From: JAVKEN01 sp040221415
GTDB lineage: Bacteria; Pseudomonadota; Alphaproteobacteria; Rickettsiales; JABSSG01
Length of the DNA: 64,000 nt
Direction of reading: 5' to 3'
Assembly (NCBI GenBank): GCA_040221415.1
Contig: JAVKEN010000024.1
Span: 1 to 64,000, forward strand
Positions 9,130-17,435 of the stretch are shown piece by piece. The notes beneath the pieces are model-generated. The model made no database searches, was not told where the DNA came from, and saw nothing but the letters and a program-made list of their open reading frames with translations. A program made the translations under genes and the position numbers. Position 1 is the stretch's first letter. Every line of letters starts with the position of its first letter.

Positions 9130-10089
9130 TTATGAAATTCTTAAAACCTGATACTCGAGAAAATTCTTGAATGTGCTTTTTGCCTCTGAATCTTCAAATT
9201 CCTCTAAGCTATCTTTAGCCTTCTTAATATAATTATCAGCTATTTTTTTTGTTTTCTCGAACGCGTTATACCTCTGAAGCATCTCAACGACACCTTCCAT
9301 AGATAACTCGCCCATAGCAGAAAAATAAGCTTTAAGCGTAGATTTGTCTTCTAGAGAAAGGTCCGGAGCGATCGAAAGTATAGGAAGAGTTATTTTTTTT
9401 TCAAGGAAGTCATTACCTAAATCTTTACCTATTTTTGCTTCAGGTAAGTAATCAAGCAAATCATCTACTATTTGAAATGCTATACCAAAATTAAGTCCAA
9501 AATTATAAATTTTTTTTTGTATAATATCATTTTGGCCGCTAATTATAGCGCCACATTTACAAGCAGCAGCAAATAATTCAGCGGTTTTAGATCGTATTAT
9601 TTTATAATATTGATCAAAATTCATTTCAATATTACCAATTTGCTCTAACTGTTCTACCTCTCCTTCTGAAATTATAGTTGAAGCTTTTGATAATGTATCC
9701 ATAACCTGCATAGAGCCAGAAGCAACCATGTTATTAAAACTCTGAGCAAATAAAAAGTCTCCAACAAGTATGGACAGCTTGTTGCCCCACTTACTATTCG
9801 CGGACTCTTTACCTCTCCTTAGCATACTCTCATCTACCACATCATCGTGAAGTAATGTAGCTGTATGAATAAATTCAACCGCAGCTGCAATATGCAGATG
9901 CTTGTCCGTATGCAGAGGGAACATATGAGCTGCAAGAATAGCAAAAACTGGCCTTATTCTCTTTCCTCCAGCGCTGATAAGATAGTCGCTAACAACATTT
10001 ACTTTATCTACTTCTGAAGAAATTGATTTTTTTAAAATCTGATCAACCCTTTTGAGATCAGATTCAAGAAACTCTGGGTATTTAAGCAT
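9130..10089 (-). CDS. ispB: polyprenyl diphosphate synthase (octaprenyl/decaprenyl type)
   Basis: Trans-isoprenyl diphosphate synthase of 319 residues that makes the long side chain of ubiquinone, which the NADH and succinate dehydrogenases in this window reduce. The first Asp-rich motif is LLHDDVVDESMLRRG (about 79-93) and the second is FQIVDDLLDYLP (about 201-212). GGKRIRP near 41-47 binds the diphosphate. Chain length cannot be read safely. It starts at the last base of the upstream lipoprotein gene's stop region, suggesting coupling. Confidence 0.93.
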   Translation of the reverse strand: MLKYPEFLESDLKRVDQILKKSISSEVDKVNVVSDYLISAGGKRIRPVFAILAAHMFPLHTDKHLHIAAAVEFIHTATLLHDDVVDESMLRRGKESANSKWGNKLSILVGDFLFAQSFNNMVASGSMQVMDTLSKASTIISEGEVEQLEQIGNIEMNFDQYYKIIRSKTAELFAAACKCGAIISGQNDIIQKKIYNFGLNFGIAFQIVDDLLDYLPEAKIGKDLGNDFLEKKITLPILSIAPDLSLEDKSTLKAYFSAMGELSMEGVVEMLQRYNAFEKTKKIADNYIKKAKDSLEEFEDSEAKSTFKNFLEYQVLRIS

Positions 10090-10949
10090 TATTTTTTAAC
10101 AATAAATATATCGACCCGCCTGCTGTGAGGATTATTTACCACAGTTTGAGGAGATATTAAAGGATCGTTTTCTCCAAACGCTTTAGTTTTAATAGAAATG
10201 TTGCTGCCTCCCAACATTACACCACTATTGTTAATCACCTCGACTACTGCTCTCAACCTCTCTTCAGCTAAATTGCGATTATATTTGTTTCTTCCTACCC
10301 TATCTGTATAACCATACATAACTAGCTCAACATCACGAACTTTTCTAAGCTGTCTAATCAACATATTAATTCGTGGAATTGATGCTTCTTCTATCTCATC
10401 TCCATCAAAAGAAAAATATATGCTGTGCACCGAGCTAGCATAGGATAAAAAATTCTCTTTTGATGCTATTGTTTGCATTAGCATTTGAATAGTTTGATAA
10501 AAACTTGATCTACAAGGGCTTTTCTTTGTCCAGTAATTTTTTGTGGTTTTTTGCTCCACCCAGCAATCATAATACAATTGAGCAGCAGCAGATACTTTTG
10601 GATTCTTCTCATAACTCCAATATGAGTGTGAAAATATAGCCATCAAAACAGATCTCGCTCTTTTGAGCTCAGGCAATGCACTTAGAGGGACATTTCTCCA
10701 CTCCTCTGGCTTAATTGGGTGCACCATTTCATTATTACTTAGCGCAAGAGACTTTTCACCAAATAATGCGGAAGCATCTTGATTATTATTCTCATCAAAT
10801 TCCCATAAAGCATATTTTCTATAATTTTCTGCTAGCTGCTTTTTGAACTCAAAATATTTGTCATTAGGTGTCAACAATGTAGAATCACTAGCACACGCAG
10901 CTAAAAAGAAAAAAATTAAAAGCTTGAAAAAAAATCTCAACTCACCCAT
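10089..10949 (-). CDS. OmpA-family outer-membrane lipoprotein
   Basis: The 286-residue protein has a lipoprotein signal peptide: a charged start, a Phe/Leu-rich core, then LAAC with the lipidated Cys at about 19. The C-terminal OmpA-like domain (about 170-286) begins with IYFSFDGDEI and contains YGYTDRVG and NRNLAEERLRAV, whose Asp and Arg are the usual meso-DAP peptidoglycan ligands, and ends with NPHSRRVDI. It should tie the outer membrane to the wall. The middle part (about 60-165) matches nothing I recognise. It is the first gene of the minus-strand run leading into ispB. Confidence 0.88.
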   Translation of the reverse strand: MGELRFFFKLLIFFFLAACASDSTLLTPNDKYFEFKKQLAENYRKYALWEFDENNNQDASALFGEKSLALSNNEMVHPIKPEEWRNVPLSALPELKRARSVLMAIFSHSYWSYEKNPKVSAAAQLYYDCWVEQKTTKNYWTKKSPCRSSFYQTIQMLMQTIASKENFLSYASSVHSIYFSFDGDEIEEASIPRINMLIRQLRKVRDVELVMYGYTDRVGRNKYNRNLAEERLRAVVEVINNSGVMLGGSNISIKTKAFGENDPLISPQTVVNNPHSRRVDIFIVKK

Positions 10950-11027
10950 TAGAAACTTGACTTAACTATTAATAGTAATGTTTATTGTATTTATCGATTA
11001 GTCATTAATCAACAAATTGTTCTAAAT

Positions 11028-11630
11028 ATGCCTGATTTTTCAGTAGAAGACCAATATAAAAATAAAATAGTTGTTGGAATCGACGAGGCTGGCAGAGGAG
11101 CTTGGGCCGGTCCAGTTGTTGTAGGAGCTGCTATAATAAATACCAGCAAAGATACTTCTTATATAAATGATTCAAAAAAAATTTCTAAGGAAAAACGCTA
11201 TAGTTTTAGTAAACAAATCTTGCTGGATCATGATGCAGCTGTCGGTGAATCTAGTGTGGAAGAGATATTCTCTTTAGGAATAAACAGAGCTATTTTTCTT
11301 GCTATGGAAAGAGCTGTTAATAAACTTACGACGCCCCCAGAAATCGCTATTATTGATGGTAACTACAAATGCAACATAGGAGATCTAGATTGTCGCAGCA
11401 TAATAAAAGGAGATCAGCTCAGCGTTTCAATTGCTGCTGCGTCTATAATCGCCAAAGTTTATAGAGATAACTTGATGTCTAATATGCCAGAAGTAAGTGA
11501 TAAATATTTATGGGCTAAGAATTCTGGATATGGAACATCAAATCATATTGAAATGCTTAACAAGCATGGAGTGTCAAATTTACACAGAAAAAACTACAAA
11601 CCAATTCTAAAACTCCTAGAAACAATCTGA
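11028..11630 (+). CDS. rnhB: ribonuclease HII
   Basis: RNase HII cuts RNA at RNA-DNA hybrids and misincorporated ribonucleotides. The 200-residue protein shows GIDEAGRGAWAGP (catalytic Asp19 and Glu20), a third acid in AIIDGNYK and a fourth in AKVYRDNLM, plus the conserved GYGTSNH and HRKNYKP. It is divergent from the lipoprotein gene, with a 78-base gap. Its stop overlaps the next start by one base. Confidence 0.96.
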   Translation: MPDFSVEDQYKNKIVVGIDEAGRGAWAGPVVVGAAIINTSKDTSYINDSKKISKEKRYSFSKQILLDHDAAVGESSVEEIFSLGINRAIFLAMERAVNKLTTPPEIAIIDGNYKCNIGDLDCRSIIKGDQLSVSIAAASIIAKVYRDNLMSNMPEVSDKYLWAKNSGYGTSNHIEMLNKHGVSNLHRKNYKPILKLLETI

Positions 11631-12037
11631 TGGATTTAGAAGAATTCTTCTATGGACTTGAAGGCAAGTGGAACTTATCAAGAACAGTTAACACTACCAA
11701 TTCATTTCATGGAGAAGTACAGTTTGTTGCTAGTAAATTAGATAATCAGTTAATTTGTCGCGAAGATTGTTTTGACATGAACGACAATTCTTACAACAAG
11801 AATTATTACTATTCTTTAAAAACACCATTTTGTATCCAAATTTTTCTAAGACCAAACAAGAAAGATTTATTCACTGAATTCACAAAAGAAAACATTAACA
11901 GATATAGCGTCTATATATGCGGCAATGATACTTATGCATTCAAAATAACACCCTGTTCAAAAAATAAATTTATTACGCAATGCAAAATATATGGGCCAAA
12001 AAAAGACCTCCTTATTGAAACTATTAACTACCGCTAG
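11630..12037 (+). CDS. small DUF6314-like protein of unknown function
   Basis: A 135-residue protein beginning DLEEFFYGLEGKWNLSR. The start (leucine-rich helix, then LEGKW and a positively charged strand), the following GEVQF and the LICREDCF segment recall DUF6314 proteins, which are thought to form a small lipocalin-like beta-barrel. No catalytic residues can be identified, and there is no signal peptide or membrane helix, so it should be cytoplasmic. Its ATG overlaps the rnhB stop (TGATG), implying coupled translation. Function is unknown and family assignment is by eye. Confidence 0.6.
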   Translation: MDLEEFFYGLEGKWNLSRTVNTTNSFHGEVQFVASKLDNQLICREDCFDMNDNSYNKNYYYSLKTPFCIQIFLRPNKKDLFTEFTKENINRYSVYICGNDTYAFKITPCSKNKFITQCKIYGPKKDLLIETINYR

Positions 12038-12044
12038 TTATCCA

Positions 12045-12073
12045 TTGCAAAATTTAAAACAATAAAATAGATT
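12045..12073 (+). promoter_or_regulatory. candidate promoter of icd
   Basis: TTGCAA (12045-12050) and TAGATT (12068-12073) are separated by 17 bases in the short gap before icd. The -10 box matches the sigma-70 consensus at four of six positions, so this is a moderate candidate. Confidence 0.4.
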
Positions 12074-12108
12074 ATCCTTACTCACAAAATTATATGAAGG
12101 AAATAAAT

Positions 12109-13563
12109 ATGGCAGAAACAACCCCAATTACAGTTGTTAACGGTGATGGCATCGGTCCAGAAATTATGGATGCGACTTTAAAAATCCTTTTGAAGTCTGG
12201 CGCAAGAATATCTGTTGAGACAGGCATGGTCGGTGAAGAAGTGTATAAAAGAGGTAATACTTCCGGCATTACAAGCCAGACCTGGGAATCTTTTCATAGA
12301 ACTAAAGTGATGCTTAAGGCTCCTATTACAACACCTCAAGGCGGAGGGTACAAAAGCGTTAATGTAACCATTAGAAAAGCTTTGGGTCTATATGCTAATG
12401 TAAGGCCTTCAAAATCTTTACACCCTTATGTCAAAACAAATTTTCCTGATATGGATCTTGTGATAATCAGAGAAAATGAAGAGGACTTATATGCAGGTAT
12501 TGAGTACAGGCAAACTTGCAATATGTACCAAAGTTTAAAGCTTTTAACAGCTACTGGTACAGAAAAAATTTGCCGCTACGCCTTCGAATATGCAGTAAAA
12601 AACAATCGAAAAAAAGTTACCTGCATGACTAAGGACAACATCATGAAAATTGCAGATGGAATGTTCCACAGAGTTTTTGATAAAGTTGCAAAAGAATATC
12701 CAGATATCGAGAATGAACATTACATAATTGACATTGGCGCAGCAAGACTAGCCAATAGGCCTGAAGATTTTGATGTTGTGGTGACAGAAAATCTTTATGG
12801 AGATGTAATTTCAGATATTACAGCAGAAGTATGTGGCTCAGTAGGAATGGCTGGTTCTGCAAATATTGGAGATGAATATGCTATGTTCGAAGCTATACAT
12901 GGTTCTGCGCCAAAAATGGCTGGGAATAACACAGCAAACCCATCTGGTTTACTCAATGGCGCTATTATGATGCTTGTACATATCGGTCAAGCAGATATTG
13001 CAAATAAAGTACGAGACGCATGGCTAACCACCTTGGAAGATGGCATTCATACAAAAGATATATTTGAAGATGGGAAAAGCTCGAAGAAAGTTGGCACACA
13101 AGAATTTGCGGATGCTGTTATTGATCGATTAGGAAAAAAGCCAAAGAAATTTGCAGCATCACAATTTAAAAATATCAAGAGTACAAAGGCAAAAGATCTA
13201 AACCCAATTACTAAAGAAAAAAAACAATTAGTTGGAGTTGACGTATTTATTGATTGGTATAAAGATCATGGTGATGTACAAATTATTGGAGAAAAACTTC
13301 AAGATATCGCAAGAGGAGAATTGCAACTACAAATGATTTCTTCTAGAGGTTTAAAGGTCTTCCCTGGAAAAGATCTTCCAAAACCACATGGTGATCATTG
13401 GAGATGTAGGTTTGTACCAGCTAATAACGAGAAGAAAACAACCCATGCAGAAGTAGTAAAACTATTGCAAATTTTAAATGAAGCTAAATTAGATTTTATC
13501 AAGACAGAGCATCTGTATAGCTTTGATGACAAATTAGGATTCTCCCTGGGGCAAGGAGAATAA
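12109..13563 (+). CDS. icd: isocitrate dehydrogenase (long form)
   Basis: Oxidatively decarboxylates isocitrate to 2-oxoglutarate in the TCA cycle. An in-frame ATG exists at 12094, but GAAGG sits between it and the ATG at 12109 with ideal spacing, so I choose 12109 (484 residues, MAETTPITVV). Core motifs are NGDGIGPE, NVTIRKALGLYANVRP, RENEEDLYAGIEY (all in the first 140 residues) and TENLYGDVISD with HGSAPKMAGNN further on. About 140 residues follow the catalytic core; a similar extension is known in Thermus and in Rickettsia IDH. Cofactor choice (NADP versus NAD) is not settled by what I can read. Confidence 0.93.
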   Translation: MAETTPITVVNGDGIGPEIMDATLKILLKSGARISVETGMVGEEVYKRGNTSGITSQTWESFHRTKVMLKAPITTPQGGGYKSVNVTIRKALGLYANVRPSKSLHPYVKTNFPDMDLVIIRENEEDLYAGIEYRQTCNMYQSLKLLTATGTEKICRYAFEYAVKNNRKKVTCMTKDNIMKIADGMFHRVFDKVAKEYPDIENEHYIIDIGAARLANRPEDFDVVVTENLYGDVISDITAEVCGSVGMAGSANIGDEYAMFEAIHGSAPKMAGNNTANPSGLLNGAIMMLVHIGQADIANKVRDAWLTTLEDGIHTKDIFEDGKSSKKVGTQEFADAVIDRLGKKPKKFAASQFKNIKSTKAKDLNPITKEKKQLVGVDVFIDWYKDHGDVQIIGEKLQDIARGELQLQMISSRGLKVFPGKDLPKPHGDHWRCRFVPANNEKKTTHAEVVKLLQILNEAKLDFIKTEHLYSFDDKLGFSLGQGE

Positions 13564-13564
13564 T

Positions 13565-13593
13565 AAAAAAAGGCCTGATAAACAGGCCTTTTT
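13565..13593. terminator. bidirectional Rho-independent terminator between icd and the Sel1 gene
   Basis: A perfect 7-bp stem, AGGCCTG (13571-13577) and CAGGCCT (13583-13589), with loop ATAAA is flanked by an A-run on the left and a T-run on the right. It therefore gives a hairpin plus U-tract for icd on the plus strand and for the convergent gene on the minus strand. It is the clearest intrinsic terminator in the window. Confidence 0.9.
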
Positions 13594-13615
13594 CTTCACT
13601 TAAATACGCTAACTC

Positions 13616-15439
13616 TTATTCAGAATCTGGATTAATAGACACTTCACCAGTAGCTTCAACAGCAGCTTCTTGCACAGCAATATGAGTTGCTTCCTTATCA
13701 TTCGAATCCTCTTCTGAAGAATCGTTAGACTCTTCAACTAAATCTTCAGATTCACTAGAAGCCACTTCTTCAGACTGTTCTTCTGCTACTTCGCCCTCTT
13801 CTTCAGAGACCGTTTCGTCAGAAACACTTTCATCTTCCATAGCATCATCAGATTCGACAGCTTCAACAACTTCTGCAACTGCAGCTTCCATCACCGCGGC
13901 AACTTCTTCTGCAACTTCAACAGCAGGGTGTTCTTCGGATTCATCTTCTGAATTTACTTCTTCCGTCGCAGACGCTTCTTCAACTTCACTAGAAGCACCT
14001 TCTTCAGATACCTCTTCATCAGAAACACTTTCATCTTCCATAGCATCATCAGATTCGACAGCTTCAACTACTTCTGCAGCTGCAGCTTCCATCGCCTCAA
14101 CCACCTCTTCTGCAACTTCAACAGCAGGATGTTCTGCGGATTTATCTTCTGAACTAACTTCTTCTTCAGAATCAGCAGCCTCAGATTCTAAAACTTCACT
14201 TTCTTCCTCTTCTGCAACTGCTTCATCTGACTCTTCCTTGACGACTTCAGTAACAGGCTCTTCTAAAGCAATATTAGCGCTTTCTAAAACCTCTTCAGAT
14301 TCAGCCATCGCTTCACCCAATACTTCTTCTGTTTCTTCTTGTACTTCTAAATCACTCATAGTAAATACTCCTTTTTTAATTGATTCTTTTAGTTTTGTTA
14401 GAAGCGTTACTGCCAAATCATTAATAGACTCAGCATTAACTAAAAGATCACCAACCTCTTTTGCTTTTGAGAGCAAATTTTGAGCCTCAAAAATTCTATC
14501 GTAAAAATCTCCTTCTACTTCCATTTTACCAGAAGCAACTAGCAGTGCTTTTAAAACCAAAGCTTTTACATCTTCACCACTTGCAGCCAGATTAATATAA
14601 TTAAGCGCTTTCACCTCATCTCTATCAACCACGTTTCCATACATATACTCTCTAGCTAAAATAAGTAACACCTTGTTACTAGGAATAACATTCGCAGACT
14701 TTTCATAATGTTCTATTGCCTTAACAGGAGAAAAATATTTTCCCTCTGTAGAATAAATATCACCCAAAGAAATATACGAGTCCGCTAAGGCCTTTTTATC
14801 ATTTAAAGTATTTCCTCCAATCGAATCTAAAGATTTAGCAAACCAATAAATTGCTCTGCTAAAGTCAGGTGCCATTTCAGGATTACCATTATAAAAAGCC
14901 CTTGCTAAACCATACTGAATTCCCACTTGCCCAGATTCAGCAACCTCGCACTTTAGATCCAAATGTTTTTGATAATCTTTCTCTACATGTTGTCCAAGAC
15001 GATACATTTCAGCAATAGCATTAGTTGCTGCGATGCCATTCTCGCTTTCAACCCCTTCTTTTTCTCTGATTTTACTAAAAATCTTAAATGCTTCTTCGTA
15101 ATTGACCTCTGTCATGTCTCCTATATAGTAATGCCTTGCAAGCTTTAACTCATAGGATACTAGCGCACCTGATTTTACGGCTTCCTTGAGATGCCTAAAA
15201 GCTTCCTCCTTGTTTTGCTCAACTCCATCACCAACTTTATGGATTTCATACAAAAGAGCATGCGATGGTTCATGACCTTTTACTGCAGCTTTTTTTAAAT
15301 ATTCAGCAGCCTTGTGTGAATTCTTTCTAGTTAACAACTCTCTGCCCTCGTATATTACTACAGCTGCGTCATAGAGTTTTTTAGGATCATTTTTTTCGAC
15401 ACCATCCAAGATGTCATTCAAGTAGTATTTCTCCCTCAT
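13616..15439 (-). CDS. Sel1-repeat protein with a long acidic, repetitive C-terminal tail
   Basis: A 607-residue protein. Residues about 20-330 form Sel1/TPR-like repeats of roughly 35 residues (for example AAEYLKKAAVKGHEPSH and AIYWFAKSLDSIG), an alpha-solenoid used for protein-protein contacts. From about 360 the sequence changes abruptly to Glu/Ala/Ser/Val-rich, strongly acidic low complexity with two near-identical 67-residue units. No signal peptide is seen. A strong ribosome site lies inside the frame just before an internal Met at about 361, so the tail may also be made alone. Sel1 proteins in intracellular bacteria are often host-interaction factors, but this one has no direct evidence of secretion. 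It is convergent with icd and shares its terminator. Confidence 0.85.
   Translation of the reverse strand: MREKYYLNDILDGVEKNDPKKLYDAAVVIYEGRELLTRKNSHKAAEYLKKAAVKGHEPSHALLYEIHKVGDGVEQNKEEAFRHLKEAVKSGALVSYELKLARHYYIGDMTEVNYEEAFKIFSKIREKEGVESENGIAATNAIAEMYRLGQHVEKDYQKHLDLKCEVAESGQVGIQYGLARAFYNGNPEMAPDFSRAIYWFAKSLDSIGGNTLNDKKALADSYISLGDIYSTEGKYFSPVKAIEHYEKSANVIPSNKVLLILAREYMYGNVVDRDEVKALNYINLAASGEDVKALVLKALLVASGKMEVEGDFYDRIFEAQNLLSKAKEVGDLLVNAESINDLAVTLLTKLKESIKKGVFTMSDLEVQEETEEVLGEAMAESEEVLESANIALEEPVTEVVKEESDEAVAEEEESEVLESEAADSEEEVSSEDKSAEHPAVEVAEEVVEAMEAAAAEVVEAVESDDAMEDESVSDEEVSEEGASSEVEEASATEEVNSEDESEEHPAVEVAEEVAAVMEAAVAEVVEAVESDDAMEDESVSDETVSEEEGEVAEEQSEEVASSESEDLVEESNDSSEEDSNDKEATHIAVQEAAVEATGEVSINPDSE
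13798..14153 (-). repeat. two direct in-frame repeats of 201-bp period in the acidic tail
   Basis: Copies span about 13798-13952 and 13999-14153. The offset is exactly 201 bases (67 codons). Bases 13818-13867 and 14019-14068 are identical over about 50 positions, and the rest differs by scattered substitutions. The encoded unit runs from EHPAVEVAEEV to MEDESVSDE. This is a recent in-frame tandem duplication. Confidence 0.9.
14357..14373 (-). promoter_or_regulatory. strong internal ribosome binding site and start within the Sel1 gene
   Basis: On the minus strand AAAAGGAGT is followed, at about 8 bases, by an in-frame ATG (14357-14359) that begins MSDLEVQEE. This is one of the best Shine-Dalgarno matches in the window and sits exactly at the junction of solenoid and acidic tail. 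It could drive a separate 247-residue acidic product or be a relic of a gene fusion. Confidence 0.55.
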
Positions 15440-15506
15440 TTTCCCTCATCATTTGTATTGTGAAGGAAACGCTACAATAAAAACTTATAGTTGCAAATAT
15501 ATATTT

Positions 15507-16052
15507 TTACTTACTAACCACAACCATTACCGGCCTTGTTAAGCGATCTCCGACTTTATAACCAGCTTGAACAACCTTAGTGATTTTTCCAGATTCAAAC
15601 TCTTTTGACTCTTCTTGAGAAATAGCTTGATGAAAATTGTGGTCAAAGTCTTCGCCAGGTTTAGGATCAATTCTAATAACGCCATGATTTTCTAATACTT
15701 TTATGAAGCTGTTTTTGGTCATTTCAATACCTTCGAGTAGGTTTTTTTCACTATCAGGCATGTCTGCTTTGTTTAGATCAATATGTTCTGTGGCTCTATA
15801 TAAGTTCTCAAGGACCTCAATAAGATCTTTGGTAATGCTGCTTACCGAATATTTTCTAGCATCAGCAATTTCTTTTTCCGCTCTTTTTCTTGTATTCTCA
15901 GCCTCAGCTAAAGCTCTGACTGATTGATCCTTCAGCTCATCAATCAATGTCTCAAGTTCTTTTATTTTTTTATTACTGCCACTTGATTGGCTACTGTTCT
16001 TTTTTAAATTTTCTGTTTTATCTTTTTGTTGGCTTGTTTGCTTTTTGCTCAT
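15507..16052 (-). CDS. grpE: nucleotide exchange factor GrpE
   Basis: GrpE releases ADP from DnaK. From the ATG at 16052 (MSKKQTSQQ) it has 181 residues: a polar N-terminus, a long coiled coil (about 30-90) with LAEAENTRKRAEKE, and the C-terminal beta domain with NHGVIRIDPKPGEDFDHNFH and VGDRLTRPVMVVVSK. An in-frame extension upstream would start with TTG at 16115, but a promoter lies over that point, so the shorter start is preferred. It is divergent from rph. Confidence 0.94.
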   Translation of the reverse strand: MSKKQTSQQKDKTENLKKNSSQSSGSNKKIKELETLIDELKDQSVRALAEAENTRKRAEKEIADARKYSVSSITKDLIEVLENLYRATEHIDLNKADMPDSEKNLLEGIEMTKNSFIKVLENHGVIRIDPKPGEDFDHNFHQAISQEESKEFESGKITKVVQAGYKVGDRLTRPVMVVVSK

Positions 16053-16085
16053 TTCTATATTTCGTTTGTTGTAATTCTCTATCCT

Positions 16086-16115
16086 ATTATGTATGTTTGA
16101 AAAAAAATTTTTCAA
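16086..16115 (-). promoter_or_regulatory. candidate grpE promoter (sigma-70 or heat-shock type)
   Basis: On the minus strand TTGAAA (16110-16115) and CATAAT (16086-16091) are 18 bases apart. The -35 box sits in CTTGAAAAA, which also resembles the alphaproteobacterial RpoH -35 (CTTG), as would suit a chaperone gene. An A/T inverted repeat (TTGAA...TTCAA) covers the spacer. The sigma factor is undecided. Confidence 0.4.
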
Positions 16116-16138
16116 GTGCTAATCATAGGTTTTTTATA

Positions 16139-16858
16139 ATGCGCATATCAGGAAGAAGTAATAATCAAATAAGAGATGTCGAGATTGTTCCTAACTACAG
16201 CCCTTATGCAGAAGGGTCATGCTTAATAAAATTTGGTAATACTCACGTGCTTTGCACTGCGACTGTAGAAGAAAATGTTCCTCCTTTTCTAAGAAACTCT
16301 GGCAAAGGCTGGATAACTGCAGAATATGGCATGCTTCCAAGAAGCACACATTCCAGGATGCGTCGCGAAGCTTCCAATGGAAAACAAACAGGCAGAACTG
16401 TTGAAATTCAACGTTTGATTGGCAGAGCCTTAAGAGCCACAGTAGATTTAAATAAACTTGGAGAAAGACAAATCTTTATCGACTGCGATGTTATTCAGGC
16501 TGATGGAGGAACAAGGACAGCCTCTATAACAGGCGCTTTTGTTGCTATGAAGATTGCTGTTAATAAAATATTAAAGACTAGGCTTATAAAAATTGATCCT
16601 ATTGTTTCTCAAGTAGCTGCTGTTTCTTGTGGAATAGTTTCGGGGAAAGAAGTAGTAGATCTAGATTACGCAGAAGATAGCACAGCATATGCAGATGTAA
16701 ATTTTGTGCTCACAAGCAATATGGGGATTGTAGAGATACAAGGAACAGCTGAAGAGTACTCTTTTACGGAAAAGCAGTTCAATGAAATGTTTAGCTTGGC
16801 AAAACTAGGTTGTACAAAGTTATTTGAAGAACAAAACAATGCTATTAAAACCGCTTAA
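16139..16858 (+). CDS. rph: ribonuclease PH
   Basis: Phosphorolytic 3' exoribonuclease that trims tRNA precursors. The start at 16139 gives MRISGRSNNQIRDVEIV, the normal family N-terminus, and 239 residues. A longer in-frame reading upstream would cover grpE on the other strand and is rejected. Recognisable segments are GWITAEYGMLPRSTHSR (about 60-77), RTVEIQRLIGRALRA and QADGGTRTASITGAF. It overlaps rdgB by 20 bases. Confidence 0.95.
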   Translation: MRISGRSNNQIRDVEIVPNYSPYAEGSCLIKFGNTHVLCTATVEENVPPFLRNSGKGWITAEYGMLPRSTHSRMRREASNGKQTGRTVEIQRLIGRALRATVDLNKLGERQIFIDCDVIQADGGTRTASITGAFVAMKIAVNKILKTRLIKIDPIVSQVAAVSCGIVSGKEVVDLDYAEDSTAYADVNFVLTSNMGIVEIQGTAEEYSFTEKQFNEMFSLAKLGCTKLFEEQNNAIKTA

Positions 16859-17435
16859 AGATTTAACTATAGCTTCTTCCAATCCAGGGAAAGTCAGTGA
16901 ATTTATTCATTACCTTAAGGATTTACCTATCAATATATCAACATTAGAAGGCAAAAAATTAGAGCCTCCGATCGAAGATGGAGAAGACTTCGAAAGCAAC
17001 TCTCTTATTAAGGCTGAGTTTTACAGCAAATCTCTTAATACCTCTGTATTATCTGATGACTCAGGGCTTTGCATTGAATCTCTAGATGGCAAGCCTGGGA
17101 TTAATACAGCAGCCCACTCTAAAGATTCTAACAAATATGACAACATACTAAATGCAATGCAAAAGCGTGTAGAAAGAGGCAGAAAGGCAAAATTTATATG
17201 CGTTTTATGCTTTCTGCAGCAAGATAACATTCCACTATTTTTCGAAGGAGAATGCAGAGGCCTGATAGCTGACAAACCAAAAGGAGAGCTAGGATTTGGG
17301 TTTGATGCTATATTCATCCCCGATGGATCAGAGAAAACTTTTGCAGAAATGACCAAAGACGAAAAAATCAAGTATAGCGCCAGGGGAAATGCGCTGAGAA
17401 ACTTCAGAGATTACATAACCAATAATGTCCTCTGA
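16839..17435 (+). CDS. rdgB: non-canonical purine NTP pyrophosphatase (RdgB/HAM1)
   Basis: Hydrolyses dITP, XTP and ITP to keep them out of nucleic acids. The ATG at 16839 (MLLKPLKDLTIASSNPGKV) is preferred over an upstream TTG. The 198-residue protein shows the substrate loop ASSNPGKVSEF, the metal-site segment SDDSGLCIESLDGKPG (about 73-88) and the C-terminal GFGFDAIFIPDG with FAEMTKDEK and SARGNAL. It overlaps rph at its start and hemW at its end by 11 bases. Confidence 0.95.
   Translation: MLLKPLKDLTIASSNPGKVSEFIHYLKDLPINISTLEGKKLEPPIEDGEDFESNSLIKAEFYSKSLNTSVLSDDSGLCIESLDGKPGINTAAHSKDSNKYDNILNAMQKRVERGRKAKFICVLCFLQQDNIPLFFEGECRGLIADKPKGELGFGFDAIFIPDGSEKTFAEMTKDEKIKYSARGNALRNFRDYITNNVL

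Noticed and set aside
13616..14359. The acidic tail as an independent gene or a CRISPR-like repeat array
   Set aside because: It is in frame with the Sel1 part without a stop, the repeats are coding with a 67-codon period and there are no unique spacers, so it is annotated as one gene with an internal start.
14238..14483. 81-residue plus-strand frame opposite the Sel1 gene
   Set aside because: A Ser/Thr-rich shadow of the acidic coding sequence, without a ribosome site.
15947..16138. In-frame upstream extension of RNase PH
   Set aside because: It would read through grpE on the opposite strand and add 64 hydrophobic, non-family residues; the ATG at 16139 gives the normal RNase PH N-terminus.
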